From the IMG/VR virus record IMGVR_UViG_3300030109_004674, positions 1 to 63,652 of that record: a stretch of DNA of 63,652 bases. One strand, 5' to 3'. Within the stretch, counting starts at the first letter, position 1, and each line of letters starts with the position of its first letter. The translations under genes were made by a program, and so were the position numbers. This stretch comes from a virus. Under the pieces are notes generated by a model. That model worked only from the letters and a program-made list of their open reading frames with translations. It made no database searches and was not told where the DNA came from. This document shows, piece after piece, positions 7,254-14,668 of this stretch.

Positions 7254-7550
7254 TTATATTCCAATTACTTGGGCTTCTGTCCTGTATTTTTTTAAATCGT
7301 TTATTGCATCTTTAAGAGACTCGCCCAGGGTTCCCAGTGTGAAGGCCCAGTCTTGAAAAGTTATTTCGATATATGGCACTACATGATCTGTGTTGATTTG
7401 TTTTTGGTAGTGCTTTATTGGCTTGCTTAGGGCTTTAACTGGTATTGAGTAATATTTGCCTCCATAACCTGAAGTTAAAAAGTTGTGACACTTGCCTGAT
7501 TTGCTTGGGCCCTGATATCGTTTTTCTGGTATCCTTATTATAATTTCCAT
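7254..7550 (-). CDS. hypothetical protein, 98 aa
   Basis: Not recognised. It is basic, with Gly/Tyr-rich segments (NFLTSGYGGKYYSIPVKALSKP) and a helical C-terminus (LGESLKDAINDLKKYR). Its start overlaps the end of the small 54-aa gene by 13 bp, so it may depend on translational coupling; no TAAAACTT leader is present at the ATG. Confidence 0.6.
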   Translation of the reverse strand: MEIIIRIPEKRYQGPSKSGKCHNFLTSGYGGKYYSIPVKALSKPIKHYQKQINTDHVVPYIEITFQDWAFTLGTLGESLKDAINDLKKYRTEAQVIGI

Positions 7551-7702
7551 TTGAATCCTAAGTTTTCAGTTATTATGTATTGTTTTACGCTCGTTAGTGC
7601 AATGTGATTTGTACTAAGTTTTACGGCCATGTGGCCCAGGTCTACCCGGTGCTGTGTTTTGCCGTCGGGTACGTTCACTATTTGTTTTTTATACTTTTTC
7701 AT
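7538..7702 (-). CDS. hypothetical small basic protein, 54 aa
   Basis: This short gene lies in the gap between the 98-aa and 188-aa genes. ATG at 7702 opens MKKYKKQIVNVPDGKTQHRVDL and ends ...TENLGFKWKL before the TAA at 7538. It overlaps the 188-aa gene by 14 bp and the 98-aa gene by 13 bp, a chained overlap common in phage operons. Function is unknown; it is basic and may bind nucleic acid. Support is the overlap pattern only. Confidence 0.5.
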   Translation of the reverse strand: MKKYKKQIVNVPDGKTQHRVDLGHMAVKLSTNHIALTSVKQYIITENLGFKWKL

Positions 7703-8255
7703 TTAGCTGTATGTTTTTGATTATGTTTTTTGAGTCTTCAATTAAACTTTCTTTGCTGTAGTATCCCCAACATGAGTCAACTTGTTCGTCGTTTTGGTTA
7801 TCAATAATTTCGTACCCTAAAACAGACCCAGTTATCCAAACGTCGTATGTTTTTACTTCAGATTCCAATAAGTTTTTTACATGTTCGATTGTTTTCTTTG
7901 TCAGTCTTTTAACCTGCATAGCTTCTCGGGCTTTTTGTTTATCGACGTAAATATATCCGATTTGCCCGCTGTCCCAAGGGCATGCAAACGGGCTTGTGCT
8001 TACCGTCTGTCCCGAGTGGTCGTACATGTAAATCGGCAAAATTACTGCAGCATTTTTTTGTAGTGTTTTTTTCAGGTCTTGCCATCCGCTATAGTCTTGG
8101 GCCCTGTGTTCGGTTTCGTCCCCTAGATGGTATCTTCTATGCTGACAAACCATTGTGCCCAGGTTGTCCCATTTGCGGGGGCTTTCTGCGTAGTGGTCTA
8201 CAAATATTTTTATTGTGTATCCTTTGTGTTCGATTGTTTCTAAAATTGTGTCCAT
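7689..8255 (-). CDS. conserved phage hypothetical protein, 188 aa
   Basis: The opening (EHKGYTIKIFVDHYAESPRKWDNLGTMVCQHRRYHLGD) and the later CPWDSGQIGYIYVDKQKAR match a hypothetical protein type seen in many phages and mobile elements of Bacteroidetes and other phyla. Its function is not known. It has several conserved Trp, His and Asp residues, no membrane segment, and an acidic C-terminus. The start carries the TTAAAACTTATCAATCATG leader. Confidence 0.72.
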   Translation of the reverse strand: MDTILETIEHKGYTIKIFVDHYAESPRKWDNLGTMVCQHRRYHLGDETEHRAQDYSGWQDLKKTLQKNAAVILPIYMYDHSGQTVSTSPFACPWDSGQIGYIYVDKQKAREAMQVKRLTKKTIEHVKNLLESEVKTYDVWITGSVLGYEIIDNQNDEQVDSCWGYYSKESLIEDSKNIIKNIQLNEKV

Positions 8256-8267
8256 GATTGATAAGTT

Positions 8268-8672
8268 TTAAGTTAATGATTCAAATATTAGTATTTTGTT
8301 TGCCTTGTCCAGCAATATTGTGAATAGTTCTGTGTCTGTCTGTCTGTCAATTAAAACCACTTGTTTGCCTTCTAGATAGCTGTAAATTTCATACTCTTTA
8401 TTTATTTCTATTGTCTGGCCCCGGTCTATATTTTTAACCGTTTTGTACTTTATAATTTTACACAAATCGTTTAAGAATTGAACGTCGTTGTTGAATATCT
8501 TTTGCAGCAGTTTTCGGTTTTTTTCCTTTTGTTCGATTAAATCCTGGTATACCTGGCCTCTGCTTTCTTTGTCCTCAAACCAGTCCGCAATTGTTTGGGC
8601 TGCGTCTTCAATTATTCGCTGTGACTCTTTAAGTCTCTTAATTAGCTTTTTGTTTTGTTCTGTTGTTCTCAT
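8268..8672 (-). CDS. hypothetical coiled-coil protein, 134 aa
   Basis: Not recognised. The N-terminal 60 residues are a charged helical/coiled-coil region (EQNKKLIKRLKESQRIIEDAAQTI, YQDLIEQKEKNRKLLQKIF). The C-terminal half is beta-type (EIYSYLEGKQVVLIDRQTDTELFTILL). The start has the full leader TTAAAACTTTTCAATCATG. Its stop lies 13 bp before the 188-aa gene's ATG. Confidence 0.63.
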   Translation of the reverse strand: MRTTEQNKKLIKRLKESQRIIEDAAQTIADWFEDKESRGQVYQDLIEQKEKNRKLLQKIFNNDVQFLNDLCKIIKYKTVKNIDRGQTIEINKEYEIYSYLEGKQVVLIDRQTDTELFTILLDKANKILIFESLT

Positions 8673-8684
8673 GATTGAAAAGTT

Positions 8685-8795
8685 TTAACGGTTTAAAATT
8701 AGTATCCATGTAACCAGGGCAGAAGCTATGCATATTAAAAATTCGTAATTTATTTGCCCGTCGTTATTTTCAAATATTTTTTTTACTTTATTCAT
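8685..8795 (-). CDS. small membrane protein, 36 aa
   Basis: Begins MNKVKKIFENNDGQINYEF and is followed by one transmembrane helix (LICIASALVTWILIL). The ATG at 8795 was chosen because it follows TTTAAAACTCTTTAAA and the GGGCCC hairpin, as for the other early genes. A longer reading from 8909 would run through that hairpin and into the upstream gene. It is probably an inner-membrane peptide of unknown role. Confidence 0.55.
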   Translation of the reverse strand: MNKVKKIFENNDGQINYEFLICIASALVTWILILNR

Positions 8796-8811
8796 TTTAA
8801 AGAGTTTTAAA

Positions 8812-8830
8812 GGGGCCCAGTTTGGGCCCT
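8812..8830. repeat. intergenic GGGCCCA hairpin
   Basis: Perfect 7-bp stem GGGCCCA/TGGGCCC with a 3-base loop. It lies between the stop of the 129-aa gene (8834) and the leader of the 36-aa gene. There is no T-run after the stem, so it is not a classic terminator. Confidence 0.75.
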
Positions 8831-8833
8831 GGT

Positions 8834-9223
8834 TTATGAAATTATTTTTATTGTTCCTGCTTCCTGTATGTATTCGAACGTGTCCCCATCTGCAGAATTC
8901 ACGGCCCAAATTGGCGTATAATAGTCGTGGTATCTGTTTCCCTGGTTCATAAATCCCACAAGGGCGAAATGTGTGAAATTTTCTAGTATTTCGGTTTCAC
9001 GGTTTCCAAACGGGTTATTCTTTCTTATTTTCCCCGTGGGTGATTTGTGCAGGTTTCTAAGGTATTTGATTCCGTCGTCCCCATCGATTAAATCGATATA
9101 AATTTGCTCGTTTAAAATTTCCGTGTCTGTCCCTGCGTTTAATCTACGCTTTACCAGCAAAACATCTTTGTAGTTGATTGATTCCGCTGTGATTAATTCC
9201 TGTGTGATTTGTTTCTTTGCCAT
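8834..9223 (-). CDS. hypothetical protein, 129 aa
   Basis: Not recognised. Basic N-terminus (AKKQITQELITAESINYKDVLLVKRRLN), acidic middle (YIDLIDGDDGIKYL) and an aromatic-rich second half (HFALVGFMNQGNRYHDYYTPIWAV). It may be a small alpha/beta enzyme or binding protein, but no catalytic motif is evident. Start with leader CTAAAATTTATCAATCATG; the 38-bp hairpin element (copy B) lies upstream. Confidence 0.63.
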   Translation of the reverse strand: MAKKQITQELITAESINYKDVLLVKRRLNAGTDTEILNEQIYIDLIDGDDGIKYLRNLHKSPTGKIRKNNPFGNRETEILENFTHFALVGFMNQGNRYHDYYTPIWAVNSADGDTFEYIQEAGTIKIIS

Positions 9224-9262
9224 GATTGATAAATTTTAGAGTTTAATTAATTGAGTTTTAAA

Positions 9263-9300
9263 GGGGCCCAGCAGATGGTATGCAATGGCCGGGCCCTGGT
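9263..9300. repeat. 38-bp intergenic hairpin element, copy B
   Basis: GGGGCCCAG...TGGTATGCAATGGCCGGGCCCTGGT; one base differs from copy A (6879-6916). It sits between the stop of the 127-aa gene and the leader of the 129-aa gene. Confidence 0.78.
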
Positions 9301-9308
9301 GTTTAGTG

Positions 9309-9692
9309 TTAAATAGTTTTTAATAGTTCATCAAATTGTCTTTTTTCCTCGTCTATTTTGTTTTGAACGTATTCCGCGTCCGTTACAAAAACGATTCTGT
9401 CCAGGTTTATTTTTGTTGTTTCGCTATCTCCAAACATGTTTGTCGTGTACAAGATCATTTGTTTATTGGTGATTTTGTCAATATTCATCTGGTCTCCTCT
9501 TAGGTCTAACATGTATTGTATCTCGCTATTTCTTATTGCGTAGATACTTGTCAATTCTCCCTCCATTCGGCCATGTTTAGCGTATTCAATTTTGATGCCT
9601 GAAATGTGTCTGAATTCCGATTTAGTCGGGTTTAACATGTAGAAGGTTTCACCTCTTTTTAATCTGTTGATAATTTCCGTTTTCGTGTACAT
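9309..9692 (-). CDS. hypothetical protein, 127 aa
   Basis: Not recognised. Opening TKTEIINRLKRGETFYMLNPTKSEFRHI, then beta-type segments around GRMEGELTSIYAIRNSEIQYML, and a charged helical C-terminus (VQNKIDEEKRQFDELLKTI). Start with leader CTAAAATTTATCAATCATG. It is the second gene of the leftward early operon. Confidence 0.63.
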   Translation of the reverse strand: MYTKTEIINRLKRGETFYMLNPTKSEFRHISGIKIEYAKHGRMEGELTSIYAIRNSEIQYMLDLRGDQMNIDKITNKQMILYTTNMFGDSETTKINLDRIVFVTDAEYVQNKIDEEKRQFDELLKTI

Positions 9693-9728
9693 GATTGATA
9701 AATTTTAGAGTTTATTAATTTGATTTGT

Positions 9729-9857
9729 TTAAATGTTTTTTATAATGGTGTCAATAATTCCGATATAAATTGCTACAGCTAACATTCCTAGCATTAGTAT
9801 TGCGAATAATGTTTCCGCGAAAAAGTCCGATAGTATAAAAGCGATTATTTTTTTCAT
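9729..9857 (-). CDS. small membrane protein, 42 aa
   Basis: MKKIIAFILSDFFAETLF followed by a long hydrophobic helix (AILMLGMLAVAIYIGIIDTII). One transmembrane segment, no other motif. It is the first recognisable gene of the leftward arm, about 75 bp downstream of the candidate early promoter (9930-9960). As an immediate-early membrane peptide it could act in host takeover or exclusion, but that is inference. Confidence 0.5.
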   Translation of the reverse strand: MKKIIAFILSDFFAETLFAILMLGMLAVAIYIGIIDTIIKNI

Positions 9858-9929
9858 TTTAATAAAGTTTTAAAGTTGTTGCTATTAGTTCGGCAACAGG
9901 ACAATGATACGACGCATTATTGAATAAAG

Positions 9930-9960
9930 CAAATAAAAGTTTAACTAAGGAAACTAACAA
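9930..9960 (-). promoter_or_regulatory. candidate leftward early promoter
   Basis: Minus strand: TTG (9960-9958), a 20-bp spacer, then TTTATTTG (9937-9930), one base off the Bacteroidetes -7 element TAnnTTTG. It lies upstream of the first leftward gene. The downstream half (TTAAACTTTTATTTGC) recurs before the 83-aa gene. Confidence 0.42.
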
Positions 9961-10409
9961 ACGGCCTGGAGTCAATAAATACAGGGGTTTGAAGAGTTTA
10001 AAATTTGTTGTCGTTGTTAACTAATTGTTAACAGGTTAGGCCATTAAGAGCAAAACGGGGGACAAATAGCAGGTTAAAATTGTTCTAAGTGGTTGAGATT
10101 GTGGTAGTTGTGGGTGTTGGGTGATGTTTTTTTCCGTGGACGGCCAGACGGCCAAAAAGCCCCATAAATAAGCTACACGACGTCCTGTAAGTCACTGAAA
10201 ATCAATACGTTAGCTGTCCTGGGCTGAGATGGTGGGGCCCCGTCGCAAAAAAAGGATTGTTATTGCTGTGATGGCTTGGCCTGGTTAAAGTTACCGATTT
10301 TCTCCTGAAAGGCTAGGGGTCGGTTCATTATAGTAATACCCCCCGACACACCAACTTCACATTTGACAGGGTATCAAAACCCTAAAGTACTGATGCACAT
10401 ACCGTTAAG

Positions 10410-10508
10410 CTTATGCAGATGCATTGCAAGTGCATTACACATGTATTACAAGTGCATTAGTTTCGCATTGCAGATGTAATGCATACCCCATGCGGATGCA
10501 ATACAAAG
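10410..10508. repeat. 11-bp iteron array (candidate origin)
   Basis: Consecutive 11-bp units from 10421: GCATTGCAAGT, GCATTACACAT, GTATTACAAGT, GCATTAGTTTC, GCATTGCAGAT, GTAATGCATAC, CCCATGCGGAT, GCAATACAAAG. A further related unit ends at 10420. Consensus is about GCATTrCAnnT. The spacing is close to one helical turn, and 11 is not a codon multiple, so these are probably protein-binding sites. The same unit precedes the DnaA-like gene. Confidence 0.72.
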
Positions 10509-10540
10509 GAGAAGAGAAGAGAGAAGAAGAGAGAAAAGAA
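10505..10540 (+). other. 36-nt polypurine tract
   Basis: An uninterrupted run of A and G (AAAGGAGAAGAG...) directly abuts the iteron array. Purine-only tracts next to iterons can help unwinding or triplex formation; that role is inferred here. Confidence 0.5.
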
Positions 10541-10719
10541 TATTAGTTAGCACAGCTAGCTTTTTAGTAATGCCATAATACATAATTCCGAAGGATAAAT
10601 GTAGACATGGTTTACTAGTATGAGAAAATAGATATATAGGGGAAATAATTAGTTATACTGATGGTCAGGCATTTAAGGGTTAAATAGCGTATTTGAGATT
10701 AATACAATTTGTCACTGTC

Positions 10720-10749
10720 TTGATTACAAAGGAATTTTTCATATATTTG
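10720..10749 (+). promoter_or_regulatory. late promoter for HNH-terminase operon
   Basis: TTG (10720-10722), a 19-bp spacer and TATATTTG (10742-10749): a full match to the Flavobacterium/Bacteroides consensus. It is the first rightward promoter after the origin region. Confidence 0.7.
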
Positions 10750-10764
10750 ATTAGGAATGATTTT

Positions 10765-10783
10765 CCATGAATATAAGTTTTAG
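10765..10783 (-). promoter_or_regulatory. orphan copy of the early-gene leader motif
   Basis: Minus strand CTAAAACTTATATTCATGG matches the leader found before at least eight leftward genes, but the ATG here opens only five codons before a stop. It may be a relic of a lost gene or a sign that the motif is a regulatory element in itself. Confidence 0.45.
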
Positions 10784-10790
10784 AGTTTGG

Positions 10791-10818
10791 GGGGAGGAGT
10801 GATTACCTCCCCTTTTTT
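10791..10818 (+). terminator. intrinsic terminator/attenuator in the late leader
   Basis: GGGGAGG (10791-10797), an 8-nt loop, CCTCCCC (10806-10812), then TTTTTT. It lies between the late promoter and the HNH start codon 4 nt further on, with no gene upstream to terminate. It is therefore best read as a leader attenuator or antitermination site for the terminase operon. Confidence 0.75.
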
Positions 10819-10822
10819 GAAT

Positions 10823-11197
10823 ATGGGTAAAGAAAAAAGTAAGAGCTGGAAAAGCTACGGAAATAAGCTGCCGAGTAATGATAAAGAGTGCTTCTATTGT
10901 GGCTCTAGATTATGGGAAGGCAATCGAACTACCGACCACATTATTCCAAAAAGTAAAGGCGGTATCCTATCTAACGACAACAAAGTATATTCCTGTAAAA
11001 GATGTAATAGCTTAAAACAGGATCACTCCGTTAAGGACTTCGAAGGTATTATCAAGTTTATGGTAAGAGAGATGGATAAAGACCATGAGGCTAAAATGGA
11101 ATACTACCGTAATATTTTAATATCTCTAGAGAAGTTAAGAAAGAACAAGACGGCCAATGGAAAGACAGCTAAAGGTATTTCAAGCGATAAAGGATGA
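10823..11197 (+). CDS. HNH endonuclease, 124 aa
   Basis: The HNH fold is shown by the first zinc pair CFYC (about residues 25-28), the core TTDHIIPKSKGG (about 40-51) with the catalytic D-H, N (about 55), and the second pair CKRC (about 61-64) followed by N and K. Phage HNH proteins beside terminase genes nick DNA and support packaging cleavage in several cos phages. The ATG at 10823 was chosen over an in-frame TTG upstream because that would translate the terminator hairpin. It overlaps the next gene by 41 bp. Confidence 0.85.
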   Translation: MGKEKSKSWKSYGNKLPSNDKECFYCGSRLWEGNRTTDHIIPKSKGGILSNDNKVYSCKRCNSLKQDHSVKDFEGIIKFMVREMDKDHEAKMEYYRNILISLEKLRKNKTANGKTAKGISSDKG

Positions 11198-11702
11198 ATG
11201 TGACCGCATTGATGCTAATGTTCAATTAGAGCACGTCTATGTGATGGATAAACACACAGGGGAGTTTATACCTGTCCTAGCTGTTCTCAACGAACAAGCA
11301 CAGTTTGTATTGCAGAAGATTAGAAAAGCAATAAGGTACAAACCGGATTACGTTACGGCTTACCAGGCAAGCTCTACTGATATGGCTAAAGAATTAACCG
11401 GAAGCGAAGCAAAGGTACTTTTTTATCTGATTGGTAAAATGACTTACAACAACCTGGTAAAAGGAATTACAATGAGGGGGCTATCAAAAGGAATAGGTAT
11501 CGGTGTAAACACGGCCAAGGATGCAATTGATGGTTTAGCCCAAAAGAACTTTGTTATGATAACAGGGAAGAACATCAGGAGGACGTATCACGTAAACCCT
11601 TCTATTGTTTGGAAGGGATCGATTTACAAGAAGAAGCAGAAAGTGGATATGTTTTTTGATAACAATATCAAGGATGCAGTGGCTGCTTATAATGAAAAAT
11701 AA
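11157..11702 (+). CDS. winged-helix DNA-binding protein, candidate small terminase, 181 aa
   Basis: Residues about 80-145 form a likely winged helix: LTGSEAKVLFYLIGKM, then MRGLSKGIGIGVNTAKDAIDGLAQKNFVMI (helix-turn-helix), then a wing with RRTYHVNPSIVWKGS. The HTH plus YxVNPxxxWKG layout also resembles RepL/MarR-type regulators. The position directly before TerL suggests the DNA-recognition subunit of the terminase, but typical TerS oligomerisation motifs are not obvious. Alternatives are a late-gene regulator. It overlaps the HNH gene by 41 bp and is co-transcribed with TerL. Confidence 0.55.
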   Translation: MERQLKVFQAIKDECDRIDANVQLEHVYVMDKHTGEFIPVLAVLNEQAQFVLQKIRKAIRYKPDYVTAYQASSTDMAKELTGSEAKVLFYLIGKMTYNNLVKGITMRGLSKGIGIGVNTAKDAIDGLAQKNFVMITGKNIRRTYHVNPSIVWKGSIYKKKQKVDMFFDNNIKDAVAAYNEK

Positions 11703-11740
11703 AATTTTGAAAAACCCTACGGGTTGTTAAGCTTGATTAT

Positions 11741-13765
11741 ATGAACCTAGGAGGCATACCTTTTTCCGCATGGAAACCTGATCATCGGCCTTTGGAATAT
11801 CCGAAGGAATTTGTCAAATGGATTGACTCTATCAATTCAGGATGGCAGAATAAAATTGATTACGAGCCTTACAACAAATGGCAGGAGCAAGCGGAGATAT
11901 GGCTACGTGATAAAACCGACATCACAGATTTTCACGATGTTGACGAACAAGCAAACTTTATTATATCTGAATACCTGAAATGTAGAGGTAACTCTCTTTA
12001 CTACTGCAACAAGCACGGATTCCTGAAAGAAGGAGACGTAGATGGAGGAGGAGTTAAGTTTGATGCATGGGAAGCCCAAAAGATAACACTGTTCCTAGCC
12101 GACTGCGGATACAACATGATGATCGGTAAAGCAAGACAGATTGGATTTACATCCACACTAGGTTTGCTCGCAGGTAAAAGAATTAATTTCAATAACTCGT
12201 ATTACGTAAAGTTTGTAACCCATACCAAGGATAAAGGGGAGGAAATTTTTCGTGATAAAATCAAGTGGGCTTTTGGTAGAGTGCCGGGGTATCTTAGGAA
12301 TGAGGTATACAACGATGCACACAACATGTTATCTCTTCAGGAAAAAGGAAAGAAAGGGGAATCAGGAGGAGCCAATTCTAGAGCAGAGGTAGTTACACCA
12401 TCTGTGGATGCAATAAACGGTGGTCAACCAAACCTTATCCTTATGGATGAGATTGGGCTAATGGATGTATTTACCGCTATGATGAAAGAAGGTAGACCTG
12501 CTTTATTCTTCTACAATCCCAAAACCAAACAAATGGAAATGAAGCGACAACTTATCGCTTGGGGTACAGGTGGGGAAATGGATAAAGGTGGTGCCGTATT
12601 CGAAGTAGAGTTTAAAGCCGCATACAAAGCCTGGAGAGAAAAAAATTATAACTACGGAATCATACCGCTATTCTTTGATGCATACGCAAGGGAAGGTATG
12701 ACCAGAGATATTATTGAAAAAGAAAAATTATACTACTATTCCGTTACAGGAGTAGAGGCTGAAAGAAGTAAGGTGCAATTTCACCAGCACTATCCAATGT
12801 CTATCGATGACATGTTTCTTCGTAAGTCCGCAACCATATTGCCTATCCATGAAATAAACAAACACATAAATAAAATCTATATGCTCAAGGAAGGTGATGA
12901 GCCTTCGTATGGATACTTCCAGCCCATATACGACATAAACGAACCAACACCTGATTTGTTTTTAAAGTATAAAGTTACAGGGGTAGAGTTTGTGAAGACT
13001 AAAGGAATACAGGACGAAAGAACAACATCAGTAATATGGAGGCACCCTGAAGAGAATTGGGAGTTCAGATACTACCAGGGAACTGACCCTATTAACTCTG
13101 AAACAGGTAAATCCAAAATGTCAACCGCAGTATGGGACGCACTTGCAATGTCTCCTGCGTGTGTAGTTAACTGGAGAATCAGGTCTTACAAGGAATGTTA
13201 TCTGCAATGCATACTTGCAGGAATGTATTACAACGTGGACAATCGTGAAACTAAAGATCTTGTCGAATCCAATATTGGTGATTCTTATTTGGATTTTAGA
13301 GAAATGCATGGATTTGAAAGAGGTGTTGTAGCTAACGCAGATTTGCCAATGTCTTTGCAAGGGGGGTCTGCAAAGTGGTGGGGTATATCCAACAAAGCAT
13401 CTACTGCAGGAAGGATTACAAACAGGATTATTGAAATGATTGAATTATATGCCGACAACATATACATTCCATGGTTCTGGATACAATGTAAAACATTTGT
13501 CGAGAAGTCTTTGAAAGGAACAACCTCGCACAGACAAAGTAGATTTCAAGCAGCTGATTTGAAGTTTGATTTTGATGATGTTATATTCTCAATAACTTAT
13601 GCGTATATTAATGCAGACGCACACAATAGATTTGAGCCAAGAAAAATTAGTGGTGCAAAATCGAACAAAGTGTTTACAAAGTACGTTCAGAATAGAGAAA
13701 CCAACTTTCAAATGCGTCTAGCACAGGTGAATGACAAAGGAGAGGTTGTTAAGTATCTTAATTAA
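11741..13765 (+). CDS. terL: terminase large subunit, 674 aa
   Basis: ATPase half: an adenine-binding/Walker A variant with GKARQIGFTST at residues 129-139 and Walker B LILMDEIG at 232-239 with the catalytic Glu. RNase H-like nuclease half: YYQGTDPINS with an acidic metal ligand around residue 448 and a late FDFDDVIFS acidic pair near 607-615. It powers DNA translocation into the prohead and cuts the concatemer, working with the upstream DNA-binding protein and the portal. The length is slightly longer than the usual 450-650 aa; the N-terminal 100 residues are extra. Confidence 0.95.
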   Translation: MNLGGIPFSAWKPDHRPLEYPKEFVKWIDSINSGWQNKIDYEPYNKWQEQAEIWLRDKTDITDFHDVDEQANFIISEYLKCRGNSLYYCNKHGFLKEGDVDGGGVKFDAWEAQKITLFLADCGYNMMIGKARQIGFTSTLGLLAGKRINFNNSYYVKFVTHTKDKGEEIFRDKIKWAFGRVPGYLRNEVYNDAHNMLSLQEKGKKGESGGANSRAEVVTPSVDAINGGQPNLILMDEIGLMDVFTAMMKEGRPALFFYNPKTKQMEMKRQLIAWGTGGEMDKGGAVFEVEFKAAYKAWREKNYNYGIIPLFFDAYAREGMTRDIIEKEKLYYYSVTGVEAERSKVQFHQHYPMSIDDMFLRKSATILPIHEINKHINKIYMLKEGDEPSYGYFQPIYDINEPTPDLFLKYKVTGVEFVKTKGIQDERTTSVIWRHPEENWEFRYYQGTDPINSETGKSKMSTAVWDALAMSPACVVNWRIRSYKECYLQCILAGMYYNVDNRETKDLVESNIGDSYLDFREMHGFERGVVANADLPMSLQGGSAKWWGISNKASTAGRITNRIIEMIELYADNIYIPWFWIQCKTFVEKSLKGTTSHRQSRFQAADLKFDFDDVIFSITYAYINADAHNRFEPRKISGAKSNKVFTKYVQNRETNFQMRLAQVNDKGEVVKYLN

Positions 13766-13774
13766 CTAGATGAT

Positions 13775-13800
13775 TTGTATAAGAAAAAAAATTATATTTG
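13775..13800 (+). promoter_or_regulatory. promoter for the 260-aa structural gene
   Basis: TTG at 13775-13777 and TATATTTG at 13793-13800 (15-bp spacer, shorter than usual). It follows the terL stop by 10 bp and precedes a gene with its own terminator. Confidence 0.55.
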
Positions 13801-13880
13801 TGAATAGTAATACTGTGCAGAGTTTTTTATAACTGTACTGAAGAACTGCATTTCTTCTGTATTAACTAAATATTTTAATC

Positions 13881-14663
13881 ATGGCAAAAAAAAATTACGA
13901 CGTAGCCGTACTTAACACTCTGCAAGCTTCGGGAGCAGATATTGTTATTTCAAATGGAAAAGTGTCGCTGGACTCAGGAGCAGCAGACCAAATTTTACCG
14001 ATACAATGGAAGAATATTGTGTCTTATTCAAAAACATCTTATGCAGCAGGTACTGCCGAAAAAGAGTATATTGATTTTACAGCAATTACTCCAGCAGCTA
14101 ATACCGAGTACACACTTTCAGTTAAGCATAACGGAAAAACAAGAACGTACTCCATGATTGGTAAAACCGCACCTACTAACGCTGCAGCAATTGTTACAGC
14201 TATTGTAGCTGATGTAAACAATGATCCTAACGCTGTTGTAACTGCAGTTGCTTCAACAAACGTAGTTCAGCTTACAATGAAGGCTTCGGCTTTATCAGGA
14301 GGAGGTATTACTTCATCATCAGCTGGTGCATCGGTTACTACAAATACTGCTTTTGTAGCTCCGGCAGGAAGTGCTGCTGAAGTTGAAGCAGCTAGAAAAG
14401 GGGCATCACAAACTAATGGAGAGTACACTAAGTATTCTATTATTTACGATAAGCCTGTTTCGCATAACGCTATTAGTGGACAAAAAGCTTTCTTGGAAGT
14501 AGAAGCTGTAATTTATGTTCGTGAAGGTGCAACAAACTTCTCTGATTTAGAAACAGATATTGACCAAATTTTAGCTCAAACAGCATCTTCCGGATCTAGA
14601 GGTTTGGATACCGCAAGCATTGCAGCATTAGCAGGGTCTGTAAAGAATTATATTACTATTTAA
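13881..14663 (+). CDS. probable abundant virion protein (head decoration/fibre), 260 aa
   Basis: Not assigned by family. Ala/Thr/Ser-rich and beta-rich, with an Ig-like or jelly-roll type middle (AANTEYTLSVKHNGKTRTYSMIGK, TNVVQLTMKASALSGGGITSSSAGASV), no signal peptide and almost no Cys. It is a single-gene unit with its own promoter (13775-13800) and intrinsic terminator (14669-14693) between terL and the portal module, which suggests strong, independent expression. A head decoration or head-fibre protein is the best guess. Confidence 0.6.
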   Translation: MAKKNYDVAVLNTLQASGADIVISNGKVSLDSGAADQILPIQWKNIVSYSKTSYAAGTAEKEYIDFTAITPAANTEYTLSVKHNGKTRTYSMIGKTAPTNAAAIVTAIVADVNNDPNAVVTAVASTNVVQLTMKASALSGGGITSSSAGASVTTNTAFVAPAGSAAEVEAARKGASQTNGEYTKYSIIYDKPVSHNAISGQKAFLEVEAVIYVREGATNFSDLETDIDQILAQTASSGSRGLDTASIAALAGSVKNYITI

Positions 14664-14668
14664 AAAAC

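Larger units (their letters stand above)
9858..10786. other. gene-free divergent control/origin region
   Basis: About 0.93 kb between the leftward early arm and the rightward late arm with no convincing ORF. From left to right it holds a candidate leftward promoter (9930-9960) and a GC-richer part with short inverted repeats (for example GTCGG 10319-10323 with CCGAC 10343-10347, and AGGGT/ACCCT at 10368-10383). It continues with an 11-bp iteron array (10410-10508), a 36-nt all-purine tract (10505-10540), and a rightward promoter and attenuator (10720-10818). The layout fits a replication origin and transcription switch. Confidence 0.6.

Noticed and set aside
8685-8909. Longer 74-aa version of the small membrane protein
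   Set aside because: It would translate the GGGCCC hairpin and overlap the 129-aa gene; the internal ATG at 8795 has the usual leader.
10421-10508. CRISPR array
   Set aside because: Units are only 11 bp, have no spacers and are imperfect; they fit iterons.
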